Positions 38,701 through 53,700 of a stretch of DNA of 64,000 nucleotides are shown here, in pieces. The first letter of the stretch is position 1. Each line of letters begins with the position of its first letter. Below the pieces are notes generated by a model. The model ran no database searches, was not told the origin of the DNA, and saw only the letters and a list, made by a program, of their open reading frames with translations. Both the position numbers and the translations under genes were made by a program. Where the stretch lies: NCBI GenBank assembly GCA_002633025.1, contig NMRB01000560.1:108979-172978 (forward strand), in the 5' to 3' direction. The stretch comes from Notospermus geniculatus. Taxonomy: Eukaryota; Nemertea; Pilidiophora; Heteronemertea; Lineidae.

Positions 38701-41700
38701 CGTTCTGATGGACTTGTGTTCATTTCCAACAAAACTAGAAGTAAGTATCTATATCTTTGTGGTACCCCCAAGTCAGTCACTCAGTAATCCATATTGCAAT
38801 GTATGTTCTATCAGTCACTGAATCTAATGCATCCCATCCGATGTGGGAAGGTTAACTCTCTGACTTTGCTGTCATCAAAAACATTTTGATTCAACTACTG
38901 TAAAATGGGAAATTTTTGCGGAATTTTTAATTTTGCGTTTCTACCACATCCGCAAATTTAGTATGCATAAAATTTATTTCAATTCAACTTTGTTGGCGCA
39001 ACCGCAAAAATAAGACGCAATTTCGCATAATGCACCACTTGCCAAATGATTGTGTTGAATAGGGATGTCACTAATGAATTTCCTCTAGTCTTGTAGTTTG
39101 TTACAATGCATAATTTTGCAGTGCCGAGCTGTCCGCAAATTATAAAGGTGAAAAATATTATTCTGGGGCAGAACGGAAATACTGTCCGCAAAAAAAACCA
39201 TCAGCAAAAATTTCCCGTTTTACAGTATTCCAGTGAAGATCCTGTACTATGATTCGATATGATGGACACACCCCCTTGCAAATTGTTTCTGTTAAATTTT
39301 GAACTACATCGTGAACATATCTCCTATCAATGACAAGTATCCCTTACATGATAGAATTACTAGACATCAATACAGACTTGAAATAAAGACACATTCAAAT
39401 GATTGCATCACAATTTGTAGGCCTAGGTGATAAGAAGTGCACGTACCTTGTCAGGAGACCCCTCACTTGTCATCGAAGAAACTGTACCAACCATTCTGAT
39501 CCTGGGATGCCCTCACTCTGTCAGTATAACCCGGGCCCTTACAAAAGACTGGGCAGTTTCTTTAGCTTTGCTATTCAGAGGGGGCATGCGAAGGTCAGCC
39601 AATGGTTATCAATTAAGAACAATATATTGTCTGGCAATATCATTTCACGGGAGAAATCCTGCTAAAAATAATAAAATGGTGTTTTGATATTGAAAACTTG
39701 CTGACGTTGGTCACTTAGTAGCTAATGATGAAGTGAACTACTGTAAGCTTTGGCTTTGGTTAGTTTGTTCCTATCCTACTCTGCTGAGGGCGATTCGCAC
39801 CCTGTCATTATCAGCAAATTGTCCGTTCTCCTTTCAATGGCAGTAACGCCACTTGTTAGAAATGGTAGCCGATCAGTGGCAGGTATCATCAAATGATTAC
39901 AAGGGACTTTTTTCCTGTTGATGACACCGTAATTAAACCCTTTCTCTCAAATTTTGTTAAGTTGTGGTCAAGTTTCGTTGTCCTGTTGCTATACACCTTG
40001 TTCCTGGCTTCCTGCTGGGTGAAGGGCCGGAGTCCATTGGGGTCCATTTTGTATTTTGTGAGACAGTTATTCTGGTAGTCAAGTGGATGGCATTGGAGAA
40101 GGCATGAAATCAGTTGTCACCATTTAGAAATCTCAATGAAATGATTTGGGAACTTTTCGAAAAATGTCCGACCAGTTCAGATCTTCTGTATTGGTTAAAA
40201 AGGACGAACCTCCTTCAAACATTATGTCCCGAAACTTGTCAATTTTGAAACCGTTCAGAAGATTTGTCTTCTATTTAGTGGTGAATACAACAGTGTAGGA
40301 TATCACAGGCTCAAGCATCACATCATCTGCTGAGCTCTGAGTGATAATTACTGTGATATGAGTAAATTTCTTTTCAGCTCCTGAAAAGCCTCAACAACCT
40401 CATGGAGTGTTGTCCTCTCGGTGGAAGAGAGTATCTGATAGGATGCAGAGAGGTACCAGGGCTCCTGTAAGTTACCAGTCAATTTTCAATCCTATTTCTT
40501 GTAATATTTCGTCTTTGGAAAGATTTCTTCCTTCACAATTTTGTTAAGTTGTGGTCAAGTTTCGTTGTCCTGTTGCTATACACCTTGTTCCTGGCTTCCT
40601 GCTGGGTGAAGGGCCGGAGTCCATTGGGGGTTTTGTATTTTGTGACAGTAATACTGGTAGTCAAGTGGATGGCATTGGAGAAGGCATGAAATCAGTTGTC
40701 ACCATTTAGAAATATCAATGAAATGATCTGGGAACTTTTCAAAAAATGTCCCAGCAGTAGATCTTCTGTATTGGGTTAAAAAGGATAAACCTCCTTCAAA
40801 CATTATGTCCCAAAACTTGTCAATTTTGAAATTACAGAAGATTTTTCCTCTACTTCAGTGGATGAATACAACAGTCTAGGATATCACAGGCTCAAGCATC
40901 ACATCATCTGCTGAGCTCTGAGTGATAATTACTGTGATATGAGTAAATTTCTTTTCAGCTCCTGAAAAGCCTCAACAACCTCATGGAGTGTTGTCCTCTT
41001 GGTGGAAGAGAGTATCTGATAGGATGCAGAGAGGTACCAGGGCTCCTGTAAGTTACATGTACCAGTCAATTTTCAATCCTATTTCTTGTAACATTTCATC
41101 TTTGGAAAGATTTCTTCCTTGCCCTAGCCATCTTGAAGCATCAGGGGTTCATATGGGTATGCCTTCGGATTACAAAGCATAGTCAGGAGGCGAAGTGACT
41201 GTCATGACTGTATGCCTTGATATTTTAAGATGATCTTGTCAGATACTGGTGCTTCTCTAACCAAGAGATTACGACATGAAATTGTCTAAATTCCTCTTGT
41301 GTTTCATTGAGGTGTTTAAAGAAGGGCTACAACTACTAACTGTCCCTTTATTGCGGTTATTCAATTCTCCATGGTCACAATGGCGATGATATGGCATTCA
41401 ACTGTTTTGTAACAGTTGCACCTGTTTTATATGGCCCATTATTGCCATGGTCAGTCCCTTCCTATTCACCAGGTCTGAATGACCACTGGACAGATGTCAA
41501 TGACAACTGCTAACTTCATTACTATCACATTAAATTTCAAATTGAATGCTCCAGTCACGATAACAAAATATCAAAAGAAGAAATGTGCCGAAGTAATAAG
41601 GGGTTCAAGAACTAGACAGGACCAGTAAAACCGTGACTTATTACAAGTCGGTCGTCACTCAGCTGTGACTGGAATGAAATTCAATATGCAACCCCCACTT

Positions 41701-44700
41701 CGCCACTCGGTTACAATACAGTCTCATCAGTGACACTTTTACCGGTAACTATGCCCCCTTTCTATTCCAGAGATGAGCTTGCTGCCCTTTTATTCACAAT
41801 CGGAGGTCAGTATCCGTTGTACCTTTTGAATACTGTGTTATACTTATCACTTGCAGAATTCATTACAAATTTGAGACTGTCAGGGTCTCAGAAGTATCAC
41901 CCTTTTATTTCTGACAGTGTGAAAGGATGGTCACGATAACATGAGATATTCAAACAACTTCAATATCCCTTTGATTGGGTGACTTTTGGGAAAACGGGGA
42001 ACTCTTAATTGTGTAATTCTGACTCCTGGCATTGTACATGGGAAAACTGATGTCAAAGATCGAACTGCTCTTTCATTATGTCATAGACCTAGTTCAGTAT
42101 TGATCCATGTGGGATTTTCAATAAACCCTCAGCATTAATAGAACTGCAGGCACCAGTGTTTGAACTGTCAAACCCTTATCTTTTTCCAAACATTTTCCTC
42201 CACACTTGTGGCTTTTAGCGTTGATACTACCCCCGCCTTGGTTGCTTTCAAAATTCAACAGTAATAACCAAGGTTTGCAGGCTCCTGGTGTCACCATGGC
42301 TTTTGCATGAAGACAGACAATGCTTCGGCCATTATCCTTCAACCACAAAGCATCTCTGGCCAAGAGGCTGGACTGACTGGCCATTCTGACCAGGGAAGGG
42401 TGGGTCTGCTCATTAAAATCCCTTCTAATTAGCATCTTATTATTCTTAATTATAACATATTAATATGAAATAGCCTGAGGGACCATTGTCACAGATAATA
42501 GGATGATGGGGTGTGGTTTCATATTCACAAAGTTCTTGGAATCAAACATGAACAGTTCAGAGTTTTAACTTCTTGACGTCTTCATTTAAACTCAGGCTGC
42601 AGTTCCTCCTCCACTAACTGCATGCTAATGAAACTGAACAAAAGGTCATAATTCGGTAATAAATCATCCCTTTCTTGTATATTTGCTGGTAAATGATGTC
42701 ATTTGTTCTAACTATTAGCTCAATAAGGAACTATTCACTTTTCAAGTATTCTGTAGAAAGTGATGTCGGACCAGCCCTCCCCCTGGTCAGAAGCCTCTGG
42801 TTGTTGGGGCATCTGGTGAAGGTGATGCCAGGGTCTTCGTCTCCTCTAGTCTAACGGCTGCCGTATGCTTCGGTCACACTTTTGCCTTAAAGTATAGCTA
42901 AAGTTAGACTCTCTTTGCTTGAAGCATTGAGAAAAGTCAGACTTTAATGAAAGTGTGGCTGAAGTCCGACCCAAGCATACAGCCCGCAGTGTTGATCCTG
43001 AAATCATAACTCAAATTCAACAGGATGCTCATTGTCCTTGTGTTAACTGAAATTGTCTGGTCATTAATGATGCATATGCGATGATGTGGCCTCCTGTAGT
43101 TTCCTTCTCGTATGGTCTGATTCTGAATCTGGAATTTATGATCTTGGTGTTGGAAAGTTGGTTCAAGAACAAAGTGCTGAAAACTGACTTGTTTTTGTGT
43201 TAACTAGAATAGTGTTTCTTTTCAGATTATGAATTCCAAGTCAGCATCATTGAGGCACTGTTCCGCTTCATCCTGAAAGCTGATAGACCAAAGGCTGCCA
43301 GCAAATGGTTCACCAAATGCCTACATCTGTACCCTGAACTCATGAAAGTCAGGGATCAGTACTTTGATACGGTAAGAATGAGAAAAGGGCCTATAATCTA
43401 ATCTCTCTAGAAGGCAGAAAATCGCAGTCCTGCAGTGTGAGAAAAAGAGTGACCAATACCCTATGGTATCCCAGTCCTCATCAGCTCTTGTTGAAGAATA
43501 CGAGGTACTTCATTAAAATCAAGCTAAGGCCAAGTAGGATGTTTAAATGCCTGATTACCATCTGGTAGGAGGCTAAACAACCTTCAGCCTCTTGCTTACA
43601 GAAGCCTGATACATGTTCTCAGATTTCCTAAAATTCATTTACCATGTAAGTACCGTAGTGTAACAAAGTAGCCTGTATAGATTCGTCCTTGAAGCTGGTG
43701 AATGAGCTCCTTTCTGTGGCTGCACAATGCCAATGTGCATTTCATTATGTTAATCTTTAAAAAATACCCTAGTCAATGCAAGTCAAAGCGATAAATCAAA
43801 ATCTGATTTTTTTAAATGAAAATTAAATGTTTTTACAATCAGTTGCAGATGGCTTTGCCATAAGGTAACAATTATGCACTGGTTAACAAGATAATTGTTC
43901 CAGTTAATTCAACTTTCAAACTCGCCCAAAGGCACATTCTTATGAGATTGAATCTAGCTTTATATCGTTGCTTTGTCACCTTGAAAAGAAATTGCCCGCA
44001 TTGTGAAAAACACAATGTGGATTGTTACAGTTTTCTTTGGTCAGTTTCACTTTTTGCTCTTGATATTAAATCAGCCCGTTATTACGCTAGCCTTCAATGA
44101 CGTTCTTGATAGAAACCATCACTTAGCAAATGTTGTTTGAACAGTCGTTCTCAACACAGGTGCTGAACTTGCGGAGGAAAGGACTGAATGTAATATCTTG
44201 GCTAACAAGATGAATGAAGGGAGAAAGGTGATGCAACATAGATTTCGTTGGACATTTTCACTCATCATTCATATCATACGTTAGATGTTAGTTCAACTTT
44301 TGGGAAAATTGATACATTGCAATGAAGCTTGGTGTATGATTCAATGGATTTCTTAGGCTGTACTTAGTTGACTTTAAAAATTGAGTTGGTATGATGAAAA
44401 TCTACTATGAACAACTTTTTGTTAGATTTCCAATTAAGGTTATGGCCTGCAGTCAGTTCTGTTAGATTTGAAATTCAAGAAATTAATCAAAATCTATTTT
44501 TTCCATGGTATCATCTATGAAGCTAGCTTAGCATTGTTGTCTGGGTCCTTTAACACCTGCATCAGTAAAACTAGATATTATCACATTTGGGTTCATTTCC
44601 AATTACCAGCCTCCAGAGTCATGCCAAATTTTTTCCGTTAATTCCTAGTTCTTCATACTTGATGGGTCTTGAATGGATCATATCTGATTTAGCTGATGAT

Positions 44701-47700
44701 AATTGGATATCCAATGGAGAAGCAATTTACGGTCTTCAATTATCTTTTTCATATTTGAATGATTTTAAACGGCTGCAAAAGTCAGTATTATATTTTTTGC
44801 CACAAAAAACTTGTTGCTCAGATGCTAGCTGTGCAATTGCATCCTTTTTCTCTAGGACAATGGACCAGTATTCGCTAATTAAGTGGTATCTGTATTCAAC
44901 TTAAACACTTCATATTAAAATCTCTCACCTTTTGTCAATTTATTGGTTTAAGATCGAGACAATGGAAGGTTTTTGTGGAGGCAGATGGTTTTTTAAGGAG
45001 AGGAACCATCATATAAGATAAAAGGTGGCTTTTTATTACGGTATATGATTATCTGATGAGATCTCGGGCCACGGTTTTGTCAATCTGTGCGACGCAGTGG
45101 TGGGTGCGTTTGAAAGATATCTGACCTACCTGATTCAATTGAAGGTTGGCGGTGGTTGAGTTGGAGCTTCCCACACGTGCAGTTAGATAATGATAGAGGA
45201 TTCCCTTGTAGTTCAGAAGGCCAATAACCATCAGATTCCCTGCTGGCTTGTTGCATGATTTCAGACGATGAGAAATATTTCTTCAGAAAGAATTTCCAGT
45301 GGTGCAGCATGCAGTTATTGAAAAGATGAAGTCATTTCTATTCTTCATCGTAATTATACCTTCTCCACTGAGTATGAAATCTATTGAATTTTGTTTGCTG
45401 TTATAAGATCTGGTGGTTGATAACAAAATGATATCACCTCATCTGTCTAATTTGTTCCTTCCTGTGTGACACTAAACAAATCAAAGCTCAAACCGTTCCG
45501 CTGTGGTAAAGAATAGAGAGGAGGAAGGTTGGTGATCGTACCACATGAAGAGTCGAGGAATGGAGATGGCCAACTTACGAAACAATACTCCCGTGTTTTC
45601 AGACAATCGGGACAAAAAACTCAGATGTTCTTTTTTATCTGTTTAGGATTGCAGAACCTTCCTCAATGTTCTCAATTCATCAGGGCCACAAAGGTAAGGA
45701 CAATGAATGTGATCATCATCTTGTTTGGGGCACAAATGCCAGATGTTTTTTTATGTCAAAAATTTCAGCCTGATTACCGGTATTTCAGTGGCATGTTTAT
45801 CCCTTTGGATGTTTTTTATTGAGAGAAATACAAAACCAAGGTCAGTTTTTATGACATCTTTTTTGGTTGAATTATCTTTACTGTTTGGCCTTCATGTGGA
45901 GGAAATTTGGTTGCAGAGTGTTTGCCTATGATATTGCTGCGAGGTGAATTGAGACAGAAAACGAGGTCTTGTGTTTCTGACATAACCCAAGTCTTATCAT
46001 CATCTTTTCTGCACAGAGTTGTATCCTGTCCATGTAAGTCAGCCTACATCGGGGACTATGAACTGAACAAACCAGATGATCCACTCTATCTCCAGTTCTT
46101 TGTGGACTTCAACCTGGGCAGTCAGAGAATCACATTGTTTTGTGATCAAGAACCCACAGAAAGCCAGGTAGGACTTCTATTCAAGATCTTAATTCTTTCT
46201 TCTTGGCTACAAAATCTCTGCCGTTTCCCCCCAAACATGACTTATACTGGGAGAGGTCCTGTTTCACGCTTAAAGGTTTTAAAACTTATGAGAGTAAGCC
46301 ACTGATGGTATTAATGAAGACATCAACCAAACTATAAAAGTCGAATAATTGATAATTAACTTCTTTCACCCAGAACTGCCTGGACCGTTTGATGTGATTT
46401 TCATCAAGTGATGACTGCTCTAAAAATTACCTCAGGAAACTCCTTTCTTTTTCCTGCGAGTGTCCAATTGTTGCAATTAGAAATCTCTCGCTAATAAAAC
46501 TTGCATGAGTCGTTCCTGATGTGTCAGGACACAAAAAGGGCAAGTGTTCTCACCACAGGCTGTCCTCAACTAGTATTCTGTCCTATGTCCTCAAGATGCT
46601 CACCCAGTTGGTAGTAATGCGAATATCTCCAATTTATAGCCAGCAGATTGAAATATAATGAGTTCGCTTCTGATTAAAGTTTACTTCAACTGAGTTTTAT
46701 CTAAACTTTGAAAGAGTTTTTGTTAGCTCAAACTGGGTTGTTCCAACTTTGTTCATTTCTCTAGGATGAAGAAGGACTCTGGGAAATTGTCTCCATTTCC
46801 AAGGACAAGATAAAGAGTTACCAGATAGAAGGTGAGCTATGATACCACTAGATGCCATGGTTGTAATGCTTATGGTAATATTAGCCGTTTATTCTTAACA
46901 AACCTTATCACAGAGTGTCCATTAGTTTCAGACTCAAGCTACAAGAGAGTTGAGTTCATTCTGACCATCCCTGGCAATCAGCTCATTAGTGTTGGCCCCA
47001 AAGATCTGAAGAATAAGGTGGTGTTGAACTTCGACAGTAGATATAGTGTTGAGGACTGGATGGAAGTCATCTTTCCTGTAGACGGGAGAGCAAAAGGTGG
47101 ACCTCAGGCAAAAGTATCAAGAGCTATTAACCCTGTGGCTGTGGAAAAACCTGAGGTAAATAGGACTCTTTGTTCCCTTCTTATCCAATTTTCACATTTC
47201 TGCCATTTTGGAACAAAATCTGACATGTCGATGTTTCCACTGTCCCACTCTGACAGCTCAATGGATGGTGTGAATAGTCTTGTTCTGTGGAGGCTTTGGC
47301 TCCAGTTTTGTACGAGACCCCTCCAGCGCTTTTGAACAGCAGAAAGGAAGAGAAAGGAGACTTATTTTGTTCATAGTACCCTTGTCTAAGTTTGAGAAGT
47401 TTGGTAAAGTATGGCGTTTGATCACCAGTGACCTATTTCAGTGTCCTGATCAAGAAAATGTTGAACCTGAAAGCATCCCAGAGAGCCAGTATTCACAACA
47501 AACTGTGCACAACTCTCAGGATGCCAAATTTGTACATCCAAAGGTAAGACTCAGAAGCGGACTCGAGGGGGAAACACAAGCAGTGCTCCTTATAAGGAGC
47601 CCCCCCCCCCATCCACAAACCTAGATCTTCTCCTGAGACTGATGCACTAGCTCTTATATTCAGCTACCGATTGTCCACAGTCTGATTTGCCACACGGCTG

Positions 47701-50700
47701 CAGTCTTTCTGATATCTGTGAGACTGACTGCCATAAGTTCCTTGCATTTTATCTTGTTCTGATCATCTGAATGCCTGAAGCTTAACAATACAAACTAAAC
47801 TTGAATTTGTGTGACCATGACTTTTCAGAATTGTGCATCCAATAGCCAAAGGTCTACTGCAAGTGATAAACCCAGCCAAACAAGAAGGAAAATGTCCGTC
47901 CCTTGCCAACTGATGCGCACTCCGACAAGAACCACCGTCCCTGAATCATGTCCTCAAGCATCTCAACAGAATCCAACCCCAGCAACTTCATCAGATAAAC
48001 CGACAACTCGTAAAATGAAAATGAGTGTTACAACTGTAGCTTTGTGTAAGAAGGACTTAGATCCCACAAAGATTTCAAAGGAGAACAGACAAAAGGTTGC
48101 AGAAAAAGGTAGGATTGTTGGAGTGAAATCGGGTGTGAACACTGTCATCCTCCGTTAGTTATAATTTTAGCCCTTCATTGGTGAGGAAGTGAACTTAATT
48201 TGCTTGGTTTGTTGTCTGATAACTTCCCCTTTCTAGTTGTAATGTGGGGAAATATGATCCTTATAATTTAAAGGTACAACCCCAAGTTAAACTTCCCTTT
48301 GTGAATTCAATTTAACTGACTGGATTTGGAGATAATATCATTTAACCAGGGGGCAGAACCAGTTGAAAAAATGGCATTGAGACGACAAGGCCAGGCCAGA
48401 CCAAATTAATTAATCACAATTAATGGAAATAGTTTCCAAACTGAGAAGTTGATAACAAAAGATGTCTAGAGAATGGATGTTAATGCTGTCCAGTGATGAG
48501 AAATTAGTAAACAAATAGGAAACCATTAGCCTGATTTTGTTTTTCATAAACCTAGGAAACAGACGTTTTCCTTGGCCTGTTAGTCTCCTGCAGGGTGAAC
48601 AGTGATCTACTGAATGCTTATTTCATGGTCAGCTTCAGGCGTGTAACATTTGTCCCAAATTTGGAGGACATTTTCAATTGATTACATCTTATTAGAGAGA
48701 TATTATGCCGACCACACAGGGTGTTGCCTTGGAGCAAAATATCAAAGTCAAAGCTTTTTTGTGCAGTTATCTTTGACTTGTGGCAGTTTGGTCAAAGTTA
48801 ATGTCTTGTCATCTCCCATAAACTTAAATCTTTATTTATGCAACCTCATTTTGTTGACCCTCTACCGACTAACTGCATCTTTTGTGCTGACGATGAGCTG
48901 GACTTCAATCCAGGGCATGAAAGAGGGGTTTGGTGATATTTTACACAGAATTTTTGTACTTTCAGCCCCAAATTCGGAGAGTACATTCCACTTCCTAACC
49001 TACATTATCAGCGATTCTTACATCATTTTCACTTCTGATTCTCCAGGCACGCCAAAAACACCAACCAAAAAAGATAAAACACCCAAAAAGGTGAAGACAC
49101 CCCTGGTTATGGTGTCGAGTCATCAGAAGAATGCACATGAGACTAAGGAAGCAAAAAAACTCAATCCTGTAACGTCAACCAGTGATTCAGAGACTTGCAG
49201 AGGGGAAGTAAGGACCACTGATGATGACATGTTACCCAATCCCAAGCAAGCCAGGAAGAACGTTCCTGTAAAGTCTGTGATGGACAAGTCTTCAGCTGAT
49301 GCTGTGGAACCGTGTAATCCGATAAAGAGACAACTGGAACTGCAAGTGGAGCAAATAAGTGAGTAACCTGAGAATTACATCCTCCCATAGAAGGGGTTTT
49401 TACCTCGCTCCTGTTCATCCACTCGGAAGAGGAGCGAGACCAAAGCCCTGCTATGGGAGGATGGAGAATTGAATCAAGGGTTTGATTACACAGCTCCACA
49501 GAAAACCAAGGCCCATCTGTACAGTCATTGTAAGTCTTATATGGCTGCTGGTCCTGAAATCCTTCAAGTTGTGCATGGGTCTGCATCTTCATTTCAGAAG
49601 CTGCTGTAGGCCTACCCAATGGCCATGGTGAGGTAGAGGTCATCCCTGAATCACAACCGTTTTCCACCAGTTCCAAAGATGATTCAGAAGAGACTGAACT
49701 TGAAAAGAAGAAAGGCATGGTAAGCAAAGTCTAACTTGTTAACCTGCTTAAGATATGCAGAGCTCAGCTGTCTATGACATGATCTGTGTCCCCCTCTGTC
49801 CTTAGCCAGTTGTTTGACTCAGCTTATTACATGTAGGTCATGAGGTGGGTTTGGTGCTCATGTGTCAAGTCGGAAGGAGCTGTATCTTGGAGCTGTTGTT
49901 GTTGTCATTGTATATTCTGGTCTCTTCTAGTTGAATGATCTGAAAGTCTTGTTCACCAAAAGTGATGAAAACTTTGCTGACTACCCAAAGAGAGTTCCAA
50001 AAGTTGCAGAAAGCCCAGCCCTCAGCACTGTCACTGAGGAAAGCTTAGGGAAATTCAGCAAGGTAACCACGCCTTCGAATTCCCAGAAGACACATCTGAC
50101 ATCCATACCAGGTCAGTACACTGTCATGTTTTGCAATATCCATGTTCTCCAAAAGTAAAGCATACCCTGATAAGTGGAATTCTGTTAAGTTAGATTTCAG
50201 AGAACTGACCCTCTTCAGATTTGTAAATGTTCAGTCTGGTGGCTCTTTGCAGAGAATGGTGATAACAGTGATGAAAGAGGCGCAGGTGATATGTCACAGC
50301 ATTCAGCGAGTCCTGTTATTGGCCATCTTCTAAAGAGCAGCACGATGACTGGTGCAGGGGAATGTCGGGAAATAGATTCAGTTGACGTTGATGCTGATGA
50401 AGAAGAGGAGAAAGAGGAAGAAAGTAACAGGAAGAGACGGTCGACAAGATGTAAGAGACGGACGACACGGGCTTCACAGGGGAAGCAGGATGCTGACAGT
50501 GACGGCGATACTGATGCTGAGGAGGAAGAGACAGATAGGTCCAGAAGGAAGGCAACCAGGGGCAAGAGACGGGTGACCCGGCCGTCACAGGAGAGGCAAG
50601 AGTCCGATAGCGACTGTGAGATTGTGGAGCTGAAGCCTGTGCAGACGAGAAAGAGGAGAACACAAAACGATGTGGACAGGGCAGGAGGAGACTGTAAGGG

Positions 50701-53700
50701 TGTTGCCAAGCGAGGGGCTAATAGAGGAAAGCAAGGGAGGAATGAGATGCTTGAAGATGATTTACAAGTTGTTGATGTGAGTTCAAGTCGAGGACCAGAT
50801 GTGAGACCTGCACCGGGTAGAAGCAAGAAGGCCATAGAGAAGAAAACACTGGCGAAGAAGAATGAAGCGAATAGTTCAAAGAAGGATTTGTACGATGAGT
50901 TTGGGTTTTCTTGTCAGAGTGATGAGGAGAAATTGAGTCAGAATGACAACTCTGTGGCTGCTTCATCTCAAGATGAGTTTAGTGCAAGAATAGCAAGGTT
51001 TTCGGGTGGAAAGGTTGTGCCTGAGAAGACACCGAAGTTCTTCAAGGCGAGGGCAAGAGAACGTGCTAATGCTAGTCAGAGTGGCGGGAGCAGTTTTGAG
51101 ATCGGTTCTGACAGAGAGAAGAAAACAGCTAGTGCGGGTAGGGCTAAGAAGGGTAAGAAGCCACAGAAACCTGGAATGAACTTCATGAGTTGTCTGGAGT
51201 TTAAGAAGCCAAGAGATAAACCCAATAGTCAGAGTCCTGTGGAGAAGGTTGGCTCACCTGTGTTCAAGTTTCCCTCACCGAATGTCAAGAAGGGTCAGAG
51301 TATGAAGAGAGGGGCAAAGAAGGGAACAAACAAAGAGGAGAAGGAAGATGCTATTGAATTTCCATCTGACAGAGCTAAGAAGTTGATGAAGCAGGCTGAT
51401 TCAGGTGAGGGGGAAGGTGATGATGCAGGGTCTCATGAAGATAATGTGTCAGATGTGAAAAAGGGCAAGAAAGGGTTGCAGAAGAAATGTACCAAGGTCA
51501 CAGAGGATGAGAAAGACCAGGACTCACCTCCAGCTAACAGACGAAACAGTCACAGCCGAAGTACCGGTAGAAAGGTTGAAAACAAGGTGGATTCTCCTGA
51601 TGGAGTTGCTGTTTCGAAAACTGACAAGTCTGTGCAGAAACGTGACGATGAAGATGAGACTCAAATTGTTTCATTTCCTGCTGAGAAAAATAGAAGTAGG
51701 CCTAGGCGTGGGAGCAAAAAGGACAAGGAATCAGAGGACTGGGAGTTTCCTGATGTGTCACTGCCATCTGAGAAAACTACAAGTCGTGAAAGATCCAGGA
51801 GCAGGAAAAGGGAAACAGCGACATCACCTCCTGAAGTCGATTTTGCCGATGCTTTCCAGAATACTATCTCTAAGATCAAAAAGAAGATTAAGGATGCGGC
51901 ACCAAAGACACCGTCACTGGAGGAGGAGGCCGCAGAGCTGAGCCAGAGATCCAGACAGGATTATGACTTGGATAGTGTAAGAGATGATACGACGGATGAG
52001 GAGGAACTGGGAGGTGGACTGATGCATTATGATAGCACAGCAGAGGTGAGTTTGGGCTATGTTCAGCAACGTGTGATGTTCTCTTGGACCCTGGATTAGG
52101 CTAGTCTGTCTTAGGTGGGCTTTACACATGTCTCTTCAGTGGGAGCTTCTTAGGAGTGCTTTCAATGGAGAAAGTTACGTTATGTCCTTTGATGGTGACT
52201 TTGTCATCAAGGAAATAGCATGGCGGATTGAGAGAAAAGGAATTTTCAGATTACCGGTAGCCTAAACTGCAACCCAAGTGTTTGGGTAGGATAGATACTA
52301 CATGTATCACTGATTCTTCTTAAAGCATTCTATATTCTGTCTAGGTTTCAACGATGGATTACCAGCAAACAGCAAAGCAGGACAGCAAGGGAAATAAAAG
52401 CAAAGATGTTCCTCAAACCGATTCAGATGAAGAAGAGATTGAAGCCCCACCCAAGTGTAAGAAAACTCAACCAAAGAAGGGGGAGGAAAATCAACAGATG
52501 AACAAGCCGCGGAAAGAGACTGCTGGCGGAAGTGGTGGCGATGATGATGACAGGTATTGATGATGGACTCACTTCATTTAAAAAGTTCCCTTCTTTTTTG
52601 ACAGTATCCAGAAGACAGTGTCTTCTTTGGTACTTTTCAGCAGGGTATCGTCTGAGGCTGAGTGTATCCCCCAGCTGAAATGTGAACCAGAGACCTCAGA
52701 GATGACAGGTGTTGGTGTTAAACTTCGCAGTCTACCATGTTAGACATTTTTTAGTGACATCCCATTGCCTAATACTAGTCAACTTGAATTTGATTCCTGT
52801 TTTTTAAGGCAGCTTCGATTCTGAGGTACCAATTACCTCAATACAACCACCTGTACCTTGCAGGCATTGTGAATGCAATCCTGCTGAGAAATTCACAGGT
52901 AGCAGCCTACACTGGACCCAGAAAAAACTGGGGAGACATATGTCATATTTGAATCAACCTTCTGGTAGATCTGTCATCTTAACAAAATACATGTATTGTG
53001 TACTTATACACGTGGTGGCTTTCCTTCAAACCCTGTTTCAGCTCTCATGAGCAAATTGAAATGAACGTGTAAAAGATGAGTTATTAATCCATCCTCTTTT
53101 ACAGGTGTAAAACGGGTACTGAAGCTCGGGGCGCTGGCACCAAGTTGTCAGAGAGCCTTGCACACTTGGCTAAAAAGTACAGCGTAAGTACAGTTGATTA
53201 TTTAATGCAATCTTGACACCTGTCTTCAACTTTATCGCTAAATCGTGCATGACATCAGGTTTAGAAACCATCTAAGTGTTGCAGTGTTACTGATGTTACA
53301 TTTTTATGACCTCAGATTGTCTTCTGACGACCTGTGGAGCACAAGGCCATAGGAATCTTGAGAGGTCCTCTGCTTTAACCATATCCTATACTTCATTACC
53401 TCTGATATGAAATTAGTTTAGTTGTTCTTTCTTCATTGTGTTTTTTACGCTGTTTCCAATAGCTAAAATTGGGGAGGAGTTCATTTTTATTGCACCATCT
53501 GTGCAACCAAACTATTTTCCTTATTTGAACAATGTCCAAATGTGTGTCTATTTTCCCTCTCCCCATGAGAAGCACTTCAACATGATGTCGTAAAAACGCT
53601 TCAAAAAGGTGACATGGTGATGTTTCCTTGCGGTTTTGGAAATCTGGTGGTCTCTCTATGGTCCGTCTTTGTTCCGTTCCAAGAAAGATGATAAAAATGT

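Noticed and set aside
48650-49366. Start of a separate 238-codon protein
   Set aside because: Only the part from 49047 is exon 15; the upstream part is intron sequence that happens to stay open.
49161-49727. 188-codon minus-strand open frame
   Set aside because: Antisense to exons 15 and 16 and the intron between them, with no motif.
50215-50835. 206-codon minus-strand open frame
   Set aside because: Antisense shadow of exon 18; the serine-rich product is the complement of the lysine/glutamate codons.
52641-52708. Possible extra exon between exons 19 and 20
   Set aside because: It has acceptor- and donor-like ends and is open, but including it shifts the frame and leads to a stop in exon 21.
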